62,424 nucleotides of DNA from Bacillota bacterium (GCA_023395515.1 JAEWZB010000003.1:1-62424), one strand, 5' to 3'; counted from the stretch's first letter, positions 26,493 through 35,878 are shown. Numbers and translations: made by a program. Notes: generated by a model not told the origin, from the letters alone.

Positions 26493-26685
26493 TTTTGATA
26501 GTAAAACTTGCCACTATATCCACTTTATCTATATGCTGCAAATTGTTTGAATAATACTGATAATTAGTTCTACTCCTTCTTTGCAGGAATAAACTGCAGA
26601 TTATAGAATTATTATTCAATAATTACGTAACCGGAATTATAACTTTAAGGTATGGGAATTATGATTTAAGTGAGGGGGAATAAGA

Positions 26686-27681
26686 ATGAGAAGAGTTATT
26701 ATTGCGGTATTAGCTATCCTTTTAGTGGTAACCATAGTCTGGAAATATAATAATAAACCGACTATACAACCACCGGAGGAAGAACAACAATTACTAGAAC
26801 AAGTAGTATTGCTGAATCCGGCCGGCCCTACCGTTATTCCAGTAGCCGGTCTAGCTAACCCAGATGTTGTCGGTGACTTAAACGTAGAAGTAAAGTATTG
26901 GAACAATGTAGATGAAGTATTAGCCAGTCTTAATAAAAATGAGGCCGGCTTGGTAGTAATGCCTATCACTACCGGGGCTAATATGTATAATCGTAATCTA
27001 GATATAACATTATTAGGGGTACATGAGTGGAAGGTATTTTATCTAATAGCCCGGCAGGATGTAGATTTTGTGGATTGGACTTCTATGCAAAGCAAAAATA
27101 TCTATACTCCCGTCGGTAAAGGCCAAACTGCTGATATTCTTATGCGTACAGCTCTAAAACAGGCAGGCTTGGAGCCGGAAGTAGATGTAAGTATTAATTA
27201 TGCTCCCCCCCAAGAAATCGTAGCCCTTTTTAAAGAAGGAAAAATTGATTATGCTGCTTTGCCCGAACCTTTTGTTACTCTGGCTATACAAGGTGAAAAA
27301 GGCCGCATTGTATTAGACTTCCAACAATATTGGGGAGATATGACCGGGCTTGAAGAAAGACTTCCTATTGCCGGCTTATTTGTAAGCAAGGAATTTTTAA
27401 ACAATTATCCTGCCGCAACTAAAGAGTTTGTAGAAATTTTTAATAAGTCTATAACCTGGTCCAATGAAAACCCGGATTTGGCTATTGAAGCAACTAAGGA
27501 AATTCTACCGATGCCGCCGGCTATTATTAAAACGGCTTTAGAACGAATTGATTTTTACTATGTTCCGGCCAGTGATTGTAAGGCAGAAGTCGAAGCCTTT
27601 TTAACTAAGATCAAGGAATTAGATAGCGAAAGCATAGAAAAAATACCTGATTCTGGATTTTACGCTGATGATTTACGTTAA
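26686..27681 (+). CDS. ABC transporter substrate-binding protein (SsuA/TauA/NMT1-like)
   Basis: 331 residues, with an N-terminal membrane anchor of about 16 hydrophobic residues and no lipobox Cys. Residues about 50-290 follow the NMT1/SsuA fold ('GLVVMPITTGANM', 'GKIDYAALPEPFV', 'GLFVSKEFL'). It delivers a small anion, sulfonate or pyrimidine-like ligand; which one cannot be told. It overlaps the permease gene by 14 nt in a three-gene operon. No TPP or other riboswitch is visible upstream. Confidence 0.85.
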   Translation: MRRVIIAVLAILLVVTIVWKYNNKPTIQPPEEEQQLLEQVVLLNPAGPTVIPVAGLANPDVVGDLNVEVKYWNNVDEVLASLNKNEAGLVVMPITTGANMYNRNLDITLLGVHEWKVFYLIARQDVDFVDWTSMQSKNIYTPVGKGQTADILMRTALKQAGLEPEVDVSINYAPPQEIVALFKEGKIDYAALPEPFVTLAIQGEKGRIVLDFQQYWGDMTGLEERLPIAGLFVSKEFLNNYPAATKEFVEIFNKSITWSNENPDLAIEATKEILPMPPAIIKTALERIDFYYVPASDCKAEVEAFLTKIKELDSESIEKIPDSGFYADDLR

Positions 27682-28411
27682 AAGAAGTCTGCTTGGTTTA
27701 GTCCTCTTTTTTCTGGTATGGCAGGTGTTGGCTATCTATCTGGATGCCAACACCATTATCCCGCCTTTACCGGAGATTTTTACCGTTTTTAGCGGAATTT
27801 TTTTAAAGAAAAAGTTTTTATTAGCTGTTGTCAGCACCATAGGCAAGGTAATAATAGCCCTGTCCTTAACTTTGCTAATCGGCATTCCCCTGGGAGTCTT
27901 ATTAGGAGTTAATAAAAAGCTCTATGATATGTTTAGGCCTGTAATTATGATAATTCAAGCGGTTCCGGTAATATCATGGCTGACCTTAGTAATTTTTGCT
28001 TGGGGAATAGGCTTTAAAGGACCGATCTTTATTACTTTTCTCTCTTTGTTTCCTATTGCTTTGTTAACAACTATATCGGGAGTAAGAAATCTAGACAAAA
28101 ACCTTTTAGAAATGGCGGCTTTATACCAGGTTCCCCGTTTTTCAGTAATTAAGGATATTTACTTAGGCTCTTTAGTACCATTTATAGTAGCAGTTCTGGA
28201 TGTTACTTTAGGGCAAGCCTGGAAAGTTGTTTTAGTAGCAGAATACCTTTGCGGCAATTCCGGTCTGGGCAGGTTAATTTTGGCAGCCCGCTATGAAGTT
28301 AATCCGGCTAAGGTATGGGCTTTAACCTTTTTTGCAGTTTTCTTAGGTCTAATAACTGAACGTATGGTAAAAATGTTATTAGGAAGGATAGCTAAACAAT
28401 GGGTAGTTTAA
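27668..28411 (+). CDS. ABC transporter permease (SsuC/TauC-like)
   Basis: 247 residues with six membrane segments. The EAA loop is seen in 'EMAALYQVPRFSVIKDIYLGSLVPF' positions about 145-170. It overlaps the binding-protein gene by 14 nt and the ATPase gene by 13 nt, which indicates tight translational coupling. Confidence 0.9.
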   Translation: MIYVKRSLLGLVLFFLVWQVLAIYLDANTIIPPLPEIFTVFSGIFLKKKFLLAVVSTIGKVIIALSLTLLIGIPLGVLLGVNKKLYDMFRPVIMIIQAVPVISWLTLVIFAWGIGFKGPIFITFLSLFPIALLTTISGVRNLDKNLLEMAALYQVPRFSVIKDIYLGSLVPFIVAVLDVTLGQAWKVVLVAEYLCGNSGLGRLILAARYEVNPAKVWALTFFAVFLGLITERMVKMLLGRIAKQWVV

Positions 28412-29094
28412 TTAATATATCAGACTTAATGAAATCATTTGCCGATAAAATAGTACTGAAAAATATCCGCCTCTCTATTGATAAAGCTGAACGTATAGCT
28501 CTTTTAGGTCCTTCGGGAGTCGGTAAAACTACCTTGCTGCGTATAATTTCCGGCTTAGATAAACCTACCGCCGGAACCGTAAATTTAACCACTTCAAAAA
28601 TCGGGTATGTATTTCAAGAGCCCCGGCTCATTCCATGGCGTACGGTAGAAAAAAACCTGCTCTTTGTTAACCCGGCTGCTGATTTAGCTGATATCTTAGC
28701 CAAAATTAAACTGACCAACTATGCCCAGCATTACCCCCATCAGTTAAGCGGGGGTATGAAACAAAGAGTCAACTTAGCCCGGGCTTTAATAACTAATCCT
28801 GATTTACTCATTTTGGATGAAGCTTTTTCCTCGTTAGATTTACCTATTAAACTAGGCCTAATTGATGATTTGTCATCTCAATGGCAGGAAAAACAGTTTA
28901 CCATGATGATTGTAACCCACGATCTTAAAGAAGCCTTACTGTTAGCTGATAAAGTTTTAATCTTATCTTCTAATCCCGGAGAAATTGTGCAGGAAATCAG
29001 GGTTGGTTTAGGAGCTAAAAACAGAAAAATATCTGATTCTAGTTTACTTAAAATAGAAGCAGATATTTTACAAATATTATCTAGTATTAATTAG
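28399..29094 (+). CDS. ABC transporter ATPase (SsuB/TauB-like)
   Basis: 231 residues: Walker A 'GPSGVGKTT', Q-loop 'VFQEPRLIPW' (the EPRL-PW form is typical of SsuB/TauB importers), signature 'LSGGMKQR', Walker B 'LLILDEAFSSLD', H-loop 'IVTHD'. Energises the importer. Its stop overlaps by 4 nt the stop of the converging gene at 29091. Confidence 0.93.
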   Translation: MGSLINISDLMKSFADKIVLKNIRLSIDKAERIALLGPSGVGKTTLLRIISGLDKPTAGTVNLTTSKIGYVFQEPRLIPWRTVEKNLLFVNPAADLADILAKIKLTNYAQHYPHQLSGGMKQRVNLARALITNPDLLILDEAFSSLDLPIKLGLIDDLSSQWQEKQFTMMIVTHDLKEALLLADKVLILSSNPGEIVQEIRVGLGAKNRKISDSSLLKIEADILQILSSIN

Positions 29095-29483
29095 ACCCGG
29101 CCTTCATTTTCCTTGATAATTTGCACCGCTTCTTGCACGTGATCTTCCTCCGTGACCACGGTTAGTAAAAAAGCAGTGCCTCCGGCTGCACCTGCGTCGG
29201 GGTTGCCTATACCGCTAGCTGAATCAGAAGCGGCTAGTAAAGGACTGGCTCCCTCCCCGCCGGAACTGCTGGAATACAAAGTAACCCCGCTTAGGGTTTC
29301 CGCATTGTTAAGAGGATTATTGATTTCATCATTTATCCGCATATCATATCTCGATATCCGGTCTATTTGCATAGAGCCTTCATCAATAGGTATTCCTGCC
29401 TCTTTAAGCTCTTGAAAAGCTTTTTCAGCTTTAGTACTAGAAGGAAAATACGACAAAATACTTCTTTCACCTTTTTCCAGCAT
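29091..29483 (-). CDS. Hypothetical protein, general-stress-17M-like layout
   Basis: 130 residues from the ATG at 29483, 9 nt after GGAGGTG (an upstream TTG at 29501 precedes the SD). N-terminal 'STKAEKAFQELKEAGI' resembles the start of YflT/GSP17M-type proteins, a Ser/Gly/Ala-rich middle ('YSSSSGGEGASP') looks like a flexible loop, and the C-terminus 'GGTAFLLTVVTEED' then helix closes an alpha/beta domain. Soluble. Function unknown. Confidence 0.6.
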   Translation of the reverse strand: MLEKGERSILSYFPSSTKAEKAFQELKEAGIPIDEGSMQIDRISRYDMRINDEINNPLNNAETLSGVTLYSSSSGGEGASPLLAASDSASGIGNPDAGAAGGTAFLLTVVTEEDHVQEAVQIIKENEGRV

Positions 29484-29566
29484 ATTATAATACACCTCCA
29501 AAGTTATTTTAAGTAAAACCTCTCCAGCTTATACCCGCACCTGCTTAGAATTAGAAAGCACTAAAA

Positions 29567-29598
29567 AACCCTATTAATTCTGCTGAACTAATAGGGTT
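29567..29598 (-). terminator. Rho-independent terminator of the DUF3189 pair
   Basis: Perfect 10-bp arms (29567-29576 with 29589-29598), followed on the minus strand by six T. It ends the two-gene DUF3189 unit. Confidence 0.88.
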
Positions 29599-29607
29599 AA
29601 ATTCAGG

Positions 29608-30084
29608 TTATTTTAATGGCTTAGCTGCTAATAAAGCCGGCTTAGAAGTTTGAGGATGCAGCATTTCTTGGCAATGGGTTATGATTTTTTCCTTACGATA
29701 CATTACCCAGGCTTTGGCTAAAGCAGCAAAACCAGCTCCAATTATAGGCAAATTTGCTAAGCGCGACAAATAATAAGTAATAGTTTCCCCTTTTACATTC
29801 ACCGTAATTACAATAAGGTTAATCTGGGGTTGAGCTGCTACCCGGGAGAGTTCGCTTACGATACTTTCAATCAGTATATAATTAGTAGTACCTAAAGTAT
29901 AAACCTTATTACCTTTATTATCCGCTTTAATAAAAAGCGGTTCCCGTTTATTATCTTCACTTGTATTCCCAAATACCTTGATTTGTTTTAACTCTTCATC
30001 TATGGCTTTATCTTTATGCATAAATACTAACGCGGCAATGATAGTTTCAAAAACACCGCTTTTTCCCACAAACAGATAATTCAT
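29608..30084 (-). CDS. DUF3189 family protein
   Basis: 158 residues. Shares with the upstream gene the DUF3189 pattern: short N-terminal beta strand, a helix, then 'GNKVYTLGT' followed by a helical segment with 'LIVITV' and a final Arg/Lys-rich helix. The N-terminus is more divergent ('FVGKSGVFETIIAA' where the partner has GGSHSSV). The family occurs in spore-forming Firmicutes; function unknown. It lies 9 nt downstream of its paralogue. Confidence 0.75.
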   Translation of the reverse strand: MNYLFVGKSGVFETIIAALVFMHKDKAIDEELKQIKVFGNTSEDNKREPLFIKADNKGNKVYTLGTTNYILIESIVSELSRVAAQPQINLIVITVNVKGETITYYLSRLANLPIIGAGFAALAKAWVMYRKEKIITHCQEMLHPQTSKPALLAAKPLK

Positions 30085-30093
30085 CTTAACCCC

Positions 30094-30540
30094 CTAAATA
30101 CATTGTACCTTAATTCTTTCTACTAAACTTACCAAGGCAGGATAAGCAGCCCTAGCTCCGCGAAACACTAAAGGCCTGCCTAAAGCCGGCTTAGATAAAC
30201 CCCGGGATAGATACCCACCTATTCTTAAAATAGGATTTACATACGGCATAGTATTAGTAAAAACAAAATCTTGTGATATTCCCATTAAAGCAACTAGCCC
30301 GTTGATGGTAGAGCCAAAATCAGAATGCCTGGTCCCTAAGATATATACTTCATTACCGCTTTCATCTTGCCCGGTATAATGCAAGTTAGCAAAATCTTCT
30401 TTAGTAGTTTTATCAAAAAAGGGTATAGCCATTAGTTCTTGGGGAGAAGGAGTTATAGCTTTATTTAAGTTTCCGGCATGAATATTAGCAGCCAAGACGG
30501 AAGAATGACTTCCCCCAAAATCAAAATACACAAATTTAAT
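30094..30540 (-). CDS. DUF3189 family protein, probable AUU start
   Basis: 148 residues if started at ATT (30538-30540): GGAGGTGAT, nine bases complementary to the 16S 3' end, lies just upstream (9 nt from GGAGG to ATT). The first usual codon, GTG at 30531, is 18 nt away and would delete the start of the first strand. The ATT reading gives the family-like 'KFVYFDFGGSHSSVLAANIH'. 'GNEVYILGTRHSD' matches its paralogue. Soluble, function unknown. Confidence 0.78.
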   Translation of the reverse strand: MKFVYFDFGGSHSSVLAANIHAGNLNKAITPSPQELMAIPFFDKTTKEDFANLHYTGQDESGNEVYILGTRHSDFGSTINGLVALMGISQDFVFTNTMPYVNPILRIGGYLSRGLSKPALGRPLVFRGARAAYPALVSLVERIKVQCI

Positions 30541-30608
30541 CGGAAATCACCTCCATTATCAAGCATGTGTTTAGTCTGTCTCTATGATTACTAAGTTATA
30601 CTAACAAA

Positions 30609-31025
30609 CTAAACTAGCAGGACTATTCCTATTATTATTAATGAAGCACCAACTACTCTTAACAAGGTTATATGTTCTCCTAAAAAAATGGTGGCACCTA
30701 TCATAGTAACTAAAGGAGAACTAGCCATTATAACCGTAACCATAGATACATCACCTTTTTTAATGGCTGCATAATAAGCTAAATCACCAAGTAAGGTAGC
30801 CAGAATAGCTTCACAAGTTAATAATATGGCGGCACTAAACGGTATGGCTTTGATATGATTGTAACTCCCACTAAGCAGCATCCAGCCACTGACTAAACCT
30901 GCAGCAATCATAGTCCTAAAGACCAACGCATAAAGTGGGTTTATATTATTAATACCCATTTTTAAAAAAATAGGAGCAATACCCCAACATATCATGCCGA
31001 ATAAAGCTATAGAAATTACCAGCAA
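30609..31025 (-). CDS. EamA/DMT-family half transporter
   Basis: 138 residues, TTG start with GGAGG 7 nt upstream. Five hydrophobic segments and one EamA repeat ('FGMICWGIAPIFLKMG' ... 'SPLVTMIGATIFLGE'). Full DMT carriers have two repeats, so this single-repeat form would act as a dimer. Substrate unknown. It may be transcribed with the DUF3189 genes. Confidence 0.85.
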   Translation of the reverse strand: MLVISIALFGMICWGIAPIFLKMGINNINPLYALVFRTMIAAGLVSGWMLLSGSYNHIKAIPFSAAILLTCEAILATLLGDLAYYAAIKKGDVSMVTVIMASSPLVTMIGATIFLGEHITLLRVVGASLIIIGIVLLV

Positions 31026-31100
31026 GTTTTTTCCTCCCTAAATCTTACATACTTAATCAACCTAATAAATATCTATTAGATATGGTAATCAACGGGAACG

Positions 31101-32063
31101 GTGGTAAATAAATTGCGTAAAGGTTTAATTTTATTGGTATGCGTCTTTTTCCTGACCTTCACTATCATCATATTATTTAACTCCTGGAAGCATTCATATA
31201 TTCATCTGGTTACAACAGATACATTAGCCCCAGAGGATAAAGTATCAGCTATATTAGATTATTCTGATTTAGATTCGGGAGCTATAGTCAGCATGCCTTG
31301 GGAACATGATCATGATTTTTTAGAAGCAATAGCAACTAATAATGCTTTTTTGCGCATGGCTGCTTATCGTACTGTATTGCCTGACCCCTTACCCGGGGAA
31401 GAATATAATGTGCATTTAGCAGCTAAAATGTTATGCGGAACCGTTATAGAGCCTGATCAGGTATTCTCTCATAATGAAACTATAGGCCCTTATACTGAAA
31501 GCAAAGGCTTTAAATTAGGCCCTACTTATATTGGTTCGGTTATGACGACTACGGTGGGGGGAGGAGTATGTAAAATAGCTTCCACTCTCTATAATGTTAC
31601 TATTTTAAGTAATTTAGAAATAATCGAAAGGCATCCTCACAGTATGCCGGTTCCTTATGTGCCTTATGGGCAAGATGCTACGGTTGCCTATGGTATGAAG
31701 GATTTTAAATTTAGAAATAACACCTCATTTCCCATACTAATATGGGCTCAAGGTATTGATAATAGTCTGTACATAGCTTTTTACAGCCAAACTAAACCAC
31801 CCAAAGTTGAATGGCATCATGAAATTGTGAAATTGGTAAAAAGGCATCAATTATATCGGAATAATATTACTTTACCGGCTGGTTCAGAAAAAGTAGTAGT
31901 AAAGGGTATGGATGGCGGGGTAGTAAAAACGTGGATTTCAGTTAAGCGAAATGATGGGAGCTATGAAACTAAATCTTTAGGCCAATTTTATTATTCACCG
32001 ATCCCGGATGTAATTGATAAAGGATCAGATACTAATATATTGCCTACCCATAACTTAGATTAA
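31101..32063 (+). CDS. VanW family protein
   Basis: 320 residues with an N-terminal membrane anchor (about 7-28) and an extracytoplasmic VanW domain (about 95-235) recognised by 'FSHNETIGPYTESKGFK' and 'VGGGVCKIASTLYNV'. The C-terminal ~80 residues look like a G5-type beta module. The start may be GTG 31101 or TTG 31113 (GGTGG 8 nt upstream of the latter). VanW proteins are common in Clostridia and probably act at the cell wall. No other van genes are present, so this is not a glycopeptide-resistance locus. Confidence 0.88.
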   Translation: MVNKLRKGLILLVCVFFLTFTIIILFNSWKHSYIHLVTTDTLAPEDKVSAILDYSDLDSGAIVSMPWEHDHDFLEAIATNNAFLRMAAYRTVLPDPLPGEEYNVHLAAKMLCGTVIEPDQVFSHNETIGPYTESKGFKLGPTYIGSVMTTTVGGGVCKIASTLYNVTILSNLEIIERHPHSMPVPYVPYGQDATVAYGMKDFKFRNNTSFPILIWAQGIDNSLYIAFYSQTKPPKVEWHHEIVKLVKRHQLYRNNITLPAGSEKVVVKGMDGGVVKTWISVKRNDGSYETKSLGQFYYSPIPDVIDKGSDTNILPTHNLD

Positions 32064-32171
32064 GGTTTTCCTCCTCACTTAAGTAAATATAATATATTCA
32101 CAATAGCAGCTTTTTCATCATATTATACACAAAATATCACTAAGTCTGCACTCCGAAAGGACGGAAAGCCT

Positions 32172-33683
32172 TTGAATAAGTCCATACATTATAAAACCCC
32201 TTTATTTGATGCTATTAAACAGTATGTAAACACCAAAACCATTCCCTTTCATGTACCTGGCCATAAGCAGGGACGGGGTATCCCTGAATTAACCGCCTTT
32301 ATGGGTGATACCGCTTTACAGATGGATACTAATGGTATGAAAGGTTTAGATTATATAAATAACCCTTGTGGAGTTATTGCGGAAGCCCAAGCTCTTTATG
32401 CGGAAGCCTTTGGCGCTCACCAGGCCTATTTCTTAGTTAATGGAACTACTTCCGGGGTACAAACTATGATAATGAGTGCCTGTTCCCCAGGGGATGAAAT
32501 TATTATTCCCCGTAATGCCCATAAATCCACTATTGGCGGACTTATATTAAGTGGGGCCTTACCGATTTACGTACAGCCGGAAATTAATGAAAAGCTAGGT
32601 ATCGCCATGGGGGTAACGGTTGAAAGTATAATAGAGGCTATAAGAAAACATCCCCATGCTAAAGCAGTCTTCCTGATTAATCCTACTTATTACGGTTATG
32701 CTTCCGACATTAAAAATATCGTATCTATCGCCCATCAAAATAATATGGCCGTTCTAGTAGATGAAGCCCACGGCGCCCATATGTACTTTCATCCCGATTT
32801 TCCTTTACCGGCCCTGTATGCGGGAGCCGATATGAGTGCCGCCAGTATGCATAAGACCGGCGGCTCTATGACCCAAAGTTCCGTCCTCTTATTAAAAAGT
32901 GATCTAATATCACCGGATAGGGTCAGGCAAGTTTTAAACCTTACTTATACTTCCAGTGCTTCCTATTTACTTATGTGTTCGTTAGATGTAGCTCGTAAAC
33001 AGTTGGCTATTAATGGCAAAAAGCTGCTTTCCGAAACCTTGGCTATAGTCAGAGAAGCCCGCCATGAAATTAACCGTATAGAAGGTTTTTATGCCTTTGG
33101 TAAAGATATCGTAGGACAGCCGGGCTGTTATAATTTTGATGAAACTAAATTAAGCATTCATGTTAGATTATCTGGTTATACAGGTTATCAACTGGAAGAC
33201 AAACTACGGGATAATTATAATATCCAGGTGGAACTATCTGATCTTTTTAATATAATGGCCCTTACCACTATAGGGGACCAGCCGGAAAACCTGGATGTTT
33301 TAATTAAAGCCTTAAAGAATATCTCTGGCCGTAATTCGTTGCATCCATTTAAAAACTACCCTTTAATTCCCTATAATAATGATATGGTAGTATCACCCCG
33401 GGATGCATTTTACAGTACTAAAAAAGCTATTGCCTTAGATGAGGCTGTGGGGGAAATAGCCGGAGAAAATATAATGGCTTACCCTCCCGGTATTCCGGTG
33501 GTAAGCCTGGGTGAAAAAATTACGCAAGATATTATAGATTATATCAAAATACTTAAAATGGAAAATTGCCATTTACAAGGGGGCATCGACCCTCTAGTTA
33601 ACTATATCAGTGTTTTAGGCATTAATAAAATTGGAAAAACTCACTACTATCAGCTGGAACAAGTTGAAGCTAATTACTTATAA
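32172..33683 (+). CDS. Orn/Lys/Arg decarboxylase family (SpeA-like)
   Basis: 503 residues, TTG start. PLP-dependent fold-type I: 'FHVPGHKQG' at the N-terminus, 'LVNGTTSGVQ', 'VDEAHGAH' and the PLP lysine in 'SMHKTGGSMTQSS'. Length and the C-terminal 'AYPPGIPVV' match the biosynthetic arginine/lysine decarboxylase group of Firmicutes (B. subtilis SpeA/YaaO). Makes agmatine or cadaverine; substrate not decided by sequence. Converges with the aminotransferase gene (2-bp gap). Confidence 0.88.
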   Translation: MNKSIHYKTPLFDAIKQYVNTKTIPFHVPGHKQGRGIPELTAFMGDTALQMDTNGMKGLDYINNPCGVIAEAQALYAEAFGAHQAYFLVNGTTSGVQTMIMSACSPGDEIIIPRNAHKSTIGGLILSGALPIYVQPEINEKLGIAMGVTVESIIEAIRKHPHAKAVFLINPTYYGYASDIKNIVSIAHQNNMAVLVDEAHGAHMYFHPDFPLPALYAGADMSAASMHKTGGSMTQSSVLLLKSDLISPDRVRQVLNLTYTSSASYLLMCSLDVARKQLAINGKKLLSETLAIVREARHEINRIEGFYAFGKDIVGQPGCYNFDETKLSIHVRLSGYTGYQLEDKLRDNYNIQVELSDLFNIMALTTIGDQPENLDVLIKALKNISGRNSLHPFKNYPLIPYNNDMVVSPRDAFYSTKKAIALDEAVGEIAGENIMAYPPGIPVVSLGEKITQDIIDYIKILKMENCHLQGGIDPLVNYISVLGINKIGKTHYYQLEQVEANYL

Positions 33684-33685
33684 AG

Positions 33686-34753
33686 TTAGACCTCTACTGT
33701 CCAGCCAAATTCATCCTGGAGAGCACCACTTTGAATTCCGGTAATAGTTTCATAAATGCGGGCGGCTAATTCTCCGGTTTGTCCATTATTAACCGTAATA
33801 ATATGCCCATCCCAGTTTAACTCGCCAATTGGTGATATAACTGCAGCAGTTCCCGTTCCAAAAGCTTCTTCCAGTAATCCCTTAGCCTGTGCTTCATAAA
33901 GCTCGGTAATGGAAATCTTCCGCTCTACTACTGGTATGTTCCAGTGTTTTAACAGGCTAATAGTAGAGTTTCTGGTAATACCGGCTAAAATACTGCCTTC
34001 CAAAGAAGGAGTTACAACTTCCCCATTTATCTTAAAGAAAACATTCATGGTCCCTACTTCTTCTATATATTTCCTTTCCAATCCGTCTAACCATAATACT
34101 TGGGTATATCCTTTTTGCTGCGCTTCTACTTGAGCCTTAAGGCTAGCCGCATAATTACCCGGAGTTTTGGCAAAACCAATACCGCCTTTAACGGCTCTAA
34201 CATAATTAGGCTCTATATATATTCTGACCGGATTAATTCCTTCAGGATAATAAGCTCCCACCGGTGATAAAATTATCATAAACTTATAAGTCTTGGAGGG
34301 TCTGACCCCTAGATAAGGGTCAGTAGAAATAATAAAAGGTCTTATATATAAAGAGGTACCTTCAGCCTCCGGTATCCATTCCTTATCTACATTAACTACA
34401 GCTTTAATGGCTTCTACCGCGAAATCAACATCAATGGGCGGTATACAAAGTCTATCATTGGAAATATTAACTCTTTCCATGTTCTTATTCGGTCTGAATA
34501 ATAAAATGCGGCCATCTTTAGCCTTATAGGCTTTCAAACCTTCAAATATTGCTTGCCCGTAATGGAACACCATAGTGGAAGGGTCTAAGCTAAGGGGCTG
34601 ATAGGGAATTATAACCGGATCATGCCATCCTTTACCTTCGGTATAGTCCATAATAAACATATGATCGGTAAAATGATGTCCAAACTCCAGCTTATTCTGG
34701 TCAGGTTTAGCTTTGGGTGCAGTAGTTTTTTCAATTCTGATACTTGAAGACAT
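33686..34753 (-). CDS. ilvE: Branched-chain amino-acid aminotransferase
   Basis: 355 residues, the longer BCAT class. PLP lysine in 'GFAKTPGNYAASLKAQ', phosphate-binding 'EEVGTMNVFF' and substrate-side 'GSILAGITRNS' are present. It interconverts Val, Leu and Ile with their 2-oxo acids and could feed branched-chain acyl-CoA pathways. ATG with GGGGGA upstream. Monocistronic. Confidence 0.93.
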   Translation of the reverse strand: MSSSIRIEKTTAPKAKPDQNKLEFGHHFTDHMFIMDYTEGKGWHDPVIIPYQPLSLDPSTMVFHYGQAIFEGLKAYKAKDGRILLFRPNKNMERVNISNDRLCIPPIDVDFAVEAIKAVVNVDKEWIPEAEGTSLYIRPFIISTDPYLGVRPSKTYKFMIILSPVGAYYPEGINPVRIYIEPNYVRAVKGGIGFAKTPGNYAASLKAQVEAQQKGYTQVLWLDGLERKYIEEVGTMNVFFKINGEVVTPSLEGSILAGITRNSTISLLKHWNIPVVERKISITELYEAQAKGLLEEAFGTGTAAVISPIGELNWDGHIITVNNGQTGELAARIYETITGIQSGALQDEFGWTVEV

Positions 34754-34922
34754 ATGAATCCCCCATCCTTCTATTCTACTTATTTTTTTCTATTATCTAG
34801 ATATTATATCAAAATAAAAATCATTAACACAACTTTCGTGTAAAAAATGATTAAGCAAGCATTGAATACATATGACTTGCAGTAATCTTTTTAGCATACT
34901 TAAAATCCGCGCTTATTCATGT

Positions 34923-34956
34923 AAAAAAAAGAGGCTGCCGTATTAAACGTCAGCCT
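34923..34956 (-). terminator. Terminator of the sulfur reductase operon
   Basis: Hairpin 34932-34956 (outer arms AGGCTG/CAGCCT) followed by eight T on the minus strand. It lies 50 bp after the last gene of the operon. Confidence 0.85.
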
Positions 34957-35005
34957 GTTTAAACCGTGAACCACACGGCTTGATAATAAATTTCTTCAGG
35001 TCAGA

Positions 35006-35878
35006 TTATTGAAATTCATAATTTCCACTAGGGTCAATCGTAATACCATTATCCAGTATTATTACATTAGTATAGCCGGCTGCCTTAAGATGAGCCTGAG
35101 CTGCTTTAGCACGGACACCTGCTGCGCAATGTACTAATAGTAAAGCATCTTGATCGGGAATCGCTGCTTTAACTTTAGCAATAGCTGCAACATGGTCAAC
35201 AGTTAATTGATCCCGGACTCCAAAATTCAAGGCCCCTTCAATATGTCCGGCATCATATTCACTTTTATCCCGCACATCGACTACGTAATAATCTTTACCA
35301 ATAGTTCCTTGCATTTTGGCTACCCAAGCATCAGGTTTAAGCTGCTCAGAATTGGCATCAATCTTGGCAGCACCAAAATAACCTTTAGTATCAAAAGCAG
35401 TCCAGGCATCCAGAACAAAAACATTAGTATAACCTTTGTCTAAGAAAGCCTGCATATTCTTTTTGGCTCTGCCCCCCGATTTACAATGGATAAGAAGAAC
35501 TTCATCTTTAGAAATTCCTTGCAGTTTTTCATCGATAATAGCTGTATTTCCGGTACCTAGAGTAGCATTAGCATCAATATTAATGGAGCCTTCTAAAGAT
35601 TTTTCTAATTTGATTTCATCAGGAGTTCTTAAATCCACCACAAAATAATCTTTATTAATAGTACCTTGCATTTTGGCTGACCAATCGTTCCAGCCTAGGA
35701 TGTTGGCCTCTAGGGCCGAGGGTTGCTGCTCAGGTTGTTTTTCCGTTGGAGCTGGTTGCTGAATTCCAGACTGTGGAGCAGTTGTTCCGGTGTCCGGAGC
35801 ACCTCCGCAGCCTACCAGAAGACTGAGGATAAGTAGCAGCGAAATACCCAAAGTTAAGACTTTTGATTTTTTTAACAT
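35006..35878 (-). CDS. Double-rhodanese lipoprotein (both active-site Cys present)
   Basis: 290 residues. Lipobox 'LLVGCGG' (Cys24) after a hydrophobic signal, then a Pro/Gln-rich linker. Two rhodanese domains, about 60-165 and 180-285, with active-site loops 'IHCKSGGRA' (Cys132) and 'VHCAAGVRA' (Cys251). It would handle sulfane sulfur at the outer face of the membrane and feed the adjacent reductase. Last gene of the operon, followed by a terminator. Confidence 0.9.
   Translation of the reverse strand: MLKKSKVLTLGISLLLILSLLVGCGGAPDTGTTAPQSGIQQPAPTEKQPEQQPSALEANILGWNDWSAKMQGTINKDYFVVDLRTPDEIKLEKSLEGSINIDANATLGTGNTAIIDEKLQGISKDEVLLIHCKSGGRAKKNMQAFLDKGYTNVFVLDAWTAFDTKGYFGAAKIDANSEQLKPDAWVAKMQGTIGKDYYVVDVRDKSEYDAGHIEGALNFGVRDQLTVDHVAAIAKVKAAIPDQDALLLVHCAAGVRAKAAQAHLKAAGYTNVIILDNGITIDPSGNYEFQ

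Noticed and set aside
26441..26685. TPP riboswitch before the SsuA-like importer
   Set aside because: The conserved CTGAGA and ACCTGATCTGG-type elements are absent, so a thiamine-precursor role has no support.
31101..32063. Vancomycin-resistance locus because of VanW
   Set aside because: No vanH, vanA/B, vanX, vanR or vanS is nearby; VanW-domain proteins are common in Clostridia.
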